Shown one piece after another: positions 61,109 through 64,000 of a DNA stretch of 64,000 bases. A model generated the notes under the pieces. The model saw only the letters and a program-made list of their open reading frames with translations, was not told the DNA's origin and searched no databases. Within the stretch, counting starts at the first letter, position 1. Every line of letters starts with the position of its first letter. The DNA is taken from positions 6,696,001 through 6,760,000 of the forward strand of contig NC_133025.1 in NCBI RefSeq assembly GCF_048771995.1, read 5' to 3'. Position numbers and translations under genes: made by a program. This stretch comes from Taeniopygia guttata (Eukaryota; Chordata; Aves; Passeriformes; Estrildidae).

Positions 61109-64000
61109 GTATGGAAATTGTTCTTCCAGGACTTGGTGTGTTTATTTTGAAGTCTGCATTTTTTTTTAATCAACAATATCAATGTTGTTAATGATAATTG
61201 TTGTTCTTTGTTCAATCTATTAATGTTGTACATTAGCCTGTAAATGAGAAGCCACCTGGAGAGGTATGACTTTCCAAAACCATTTTCAATGCAGGAAAAG
61301 ATATGCATGACATACAGCTACTTAAGTTGGTGTTATGGTTTGGCTTTTGTTTCTTTTTTGTTTGTCTGTTTTTATTTGTGGAAAGCATGAAGTGGCTCGG
61401 GATCAAAGCTTGTCTTCCTTTCTTATAAATTGTGCTGTTAGGCATGAACACTGGATCTGATATAGCCACCTTCCTCCCCTTACTGAGAAAAATGGATACA
61501 TTTGGATAATTTTATCTGATCTTCATTGTCAAAATGTCCAAAAGAAACCAGTATAGTGTGGGTGTGCATTAAAAAGATCTGCCAACTCTCCTAAATTTGT
61601 ATTTGGATTTTGACCGTTGACCACCCAGCACTGAAGCTGTGCAACAACAGCATTTATGTTCTTGCTGGCAAAATATGAGAAACAATTGGTAACCTTGGGT
61701 GCATTTTGCAACAAATGGGTGATCTGGAAGGCTTTATCTGCCTTGTAATGGTGTCAGGGCAAGAGTTTACTGAAATTGAAAGAATGTTGTTGTCTTTTAC
61801 AAGTGTGTGTGTGCCTGCCTGCCTGCCTGACGGGGTGTCTGGGAGGGAGGGGGGATGCATTCCCTGAGGAAGACAGTTTCATAATCTTGTTTGCTGTTAG
61901 AGGGCACAAATAGGAGCTTTGTTTTCCAGTGACCTTTACCCAGTTAGTGACTTATTCTGAAACCTTGATCTGTTAGTGCATATTTGAACATCAATGCCAA
62001 AATGATTCTCGGAACGCGCAGCATAAAGTCATGGGAAAGCTCTGTGAATCCAGCTGCTCTTCCAAGTGCAAATGGCTGCCTGATGCCTTTGGAGCATTAG
62101 CTTGAATTCTTCAGAACCTGATGTGGTTGGAGTTACCTGTGCTGCTGCAGCACCAGTTTGGGTGTGAAATGCAACCCTGACGATGGTTTTAAAATAAGTT
62201 ACTTTGTTAAATTTAGTGTCTTTTTAGAGCCTCCCAGATTTCCTCATTGGTTCTTTACTCTGATAATGAGACATGGAACACAGACTGATTTCATTCTAAA
62301 TGCAGGTGCTTTTTTACTTTGCTTAGACTTAATAAGTTGGAATAATTTCACTTGCTTGAAGAAAGCACTGAAACAAAAGTAACAGAGGTAGAGATACTGC
62401 TTATAACTTGGAGTCCAGCGGACAGAATGGATCAAATATTTTCTTCCAGTTCTGCTATCTCTTTATGATTTCAAGAATGTTTGTAAGTTAAAACTTGTAT
62501 GTATCTTTCTTTTTTGGGAATATATTAAAAAAAAATTTACACCATTCTTCCATATTTTCTGTCCCCTGTCAATTCCTCCTTCCCTGCATTGATGGAAATT
62601 TTATTTACCCCTCCCTTTATGTGTTAAACATTGATATAATTGCCTTTCCCTTGTTCATTCCAAACATCTGTATTTGTAGGATTGATTTTTTTCTGTTTGC
62701 TAATACAGCATTGAATGTAGATTTGTACATCTGAAATTGCTGAATCTTGTAGCTGAAGCCCCAGGGGTGGATTCTGCCAGCCACATGGAGTCACACTGAC
62801 ACCTGAGGAAAGCTGGCACTGTGTCCTGAAAAAATAAAAAGCCTATTTAAAAAAAAATTTCTTCCTCAGATTGATCAACCCAAATATAGGCTGCCCATGC
62901 ACAGGGAATGCTGCAGGCTGCTCTAGCATTCATTGGATTGTTTCCCTTTTAGCAAGTACAGAAAGGAAATAAATTAAGAATAAACAAGATATGAATGAGC
63001 ACTGAAGAGGTTTCCATATTATAGGAATATTACCACCAGCAATCTGCTCCTGCTGTCAGAAGTGTTGAATATGAGCTTATGCAGGGAGCTGTAGTTACAT
63101 GGCTGCTGTATCAAAGTTACTTTGATCAAAGAGTTGTTTTGCATTATTAAAATACTGAATAATGAAGAAGGGATGCTCTCTTTGATTCAGGGACCTTCTT
63201 TTAGACTAAGAGGAGTTGTTAAAGATATCCTGTTCCTATGAGGAGTTGTGTATTTTTTGGGTTTTTTTTGGGTTTTTTTTGGTTTTTTTTTTTTTTTTTT
63301 TACCTGTAAGAAACTGGCAAGGTTGTTAGAGAGGTGAGGTGCAATACCTAAAACAAGGTTGGAGAGGTGCATTACCTCTCAAAACCCAACAGAAACTGTG
63401 GATCACTGCTAACTGTGCTCAGCTTGCTGAAGCTGCAGGCAATAAACACTGTAACTGACACTGAACCTGAAAGAAGCAGCTCCACTCTCACCCTGCTCTG
63501 GGGTTTTCCTTCCTCCTGTCTGTGCATGTGCTGGTCCTGGGGAGCTGGATGAGGAAGTGAAGCAGGCTAGGAACAGTATTTGTGTTTGTCAGAGTATTTT
63601 CTGTTTGAATAATTTCCCCCTTCTGGTTCATCACACATTGATGCAAATGGTCTTGCATGAGTAAGATAGATGGAACAGGGGCAGGAATCAACAGGCAGAA
63701 GGTGGATTTGCTATTTTGGCACCAGTGCTGGCATCTGCCTGCTAAAGTGATAGCCAAACTTCAGCAATTGTCCTTTCTGTTTGCTGGAGAGAGTGCTTCC
63801 TGCAACCTGCAGAAGTGTTAGTTAATTACTGATACTATCAAAAACTTTTATTGTTTTGTGAGATGCAATTATGGACCATAAAACTGTGAAACTAAAGATT
63901 TATATTGTCATACTAAAGTCTGTGTTCCAGAGTTCTTGCCATCATTTCTCATCAATATCTGAGCTTGTTTCCATTGCAGATGAGTAACTTTGTTTGTTGA
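61109..64000 (+). other. PRPF18: PRPF18 intron 2 (partial)
   Basis: No further PRPF18 exon is recognisable up to the window edge, so the intron is at least 2.9 kb. It contains a short CTGC/TG simple repeat near 61801-61830 and a T-rich tract with spaced GGG runs at 63251-63301. I see nothing coding. Confidence 0.75.
63251..63301 (+). repeat. T-rich tract with spaced G runs
   Basis: About 50 bases of T interrupted by GGG, GGG and GG at roughly 10-base spacing, in PRPF18 intron 2. Confidence 0.9.

Noticed and set aside
1-64000. tRNA, rRNA, CRISPR arrays, operons or phage-like systems
   Set aside because: The architecture is that of vertebrate introns and intergenic DNA. No cloverleaf, spaced direct repeats or prokaryotic gene arrangement was seen.

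Overview
The window is vertebrate nuclear DNA and almost certainly avian. It shows spliced genes with canonical GT/AG introns, two CpG-island promoters, many antisense CR1 LINE fragments of the avian type, and a solo LTR that I recognise as a common bird endogenous-retrovirus LTR. Two genes are recognisable and lie head to head: BEND7 (BEN domain-containing protein 7) on the minus strand, and the first two coding exons of PRPF18 (pre-mRNA splicing factor 18) on the plus strand. From memory, this pair is also adjacent on human chromosome 10p13 and in birds. The species cannot be fixed from the sequence alone.

BEND7 reads right to left. Its CpG-island promoter and exon 1 lie at about 47.2-48.0 kb. 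Coding exons follow at 47366-47426, 43540-43623, 34228-34527, 28375-28497, 25653-25918, 20456-20681 and 15552-15671, and a probable terminal exon at 2640-2698 continues into a 3' UTR of about 1.9 kb ending near 775. Every junction joins in frame, giving about 412 residues. The parts are an N-terminal basic stretch, a middle region with a Cys cluster and a short leucine-rich coil, a basic nuclear-localisation-like run, and a C-terminal BEN DNA-binding domain encoded by exons 6 and 7. The first seven exons are firm; the terminal exon is inferred.

Bases 47.96-59.23 kb are intergenic. They hold no gene I can support, only a solo LTR (57291-57849, minus orientation), simple repeats and a duplicated repeat block that stops about 180 bp before the PRPF18 start codon.

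PRPF18 has its promoter CpG island at about 59.27-59.64 kb, coding exon 1 at 59416-59481 and exon 2 at 61031-61108. The rest of the gene lies beyond the right edge. Its first intron carries a striking minisatellite of 32-34 bp units in about 17 copies.

The remaining DNA is introns and relics: nine CR1 fragments, a roughly 540-bp block present at both 5.1 and 58.7 kb, and homopolymer or simple-sequence tracts. I found no tRNA, rRNA, CRISPR or prokaryotic-style system. The most unusual items are the duplicated block, the minisatellite, the Cys-cluster/coil exon of BEND7, and the paired CACGTG inverted repeat in BEND7 intron 7.
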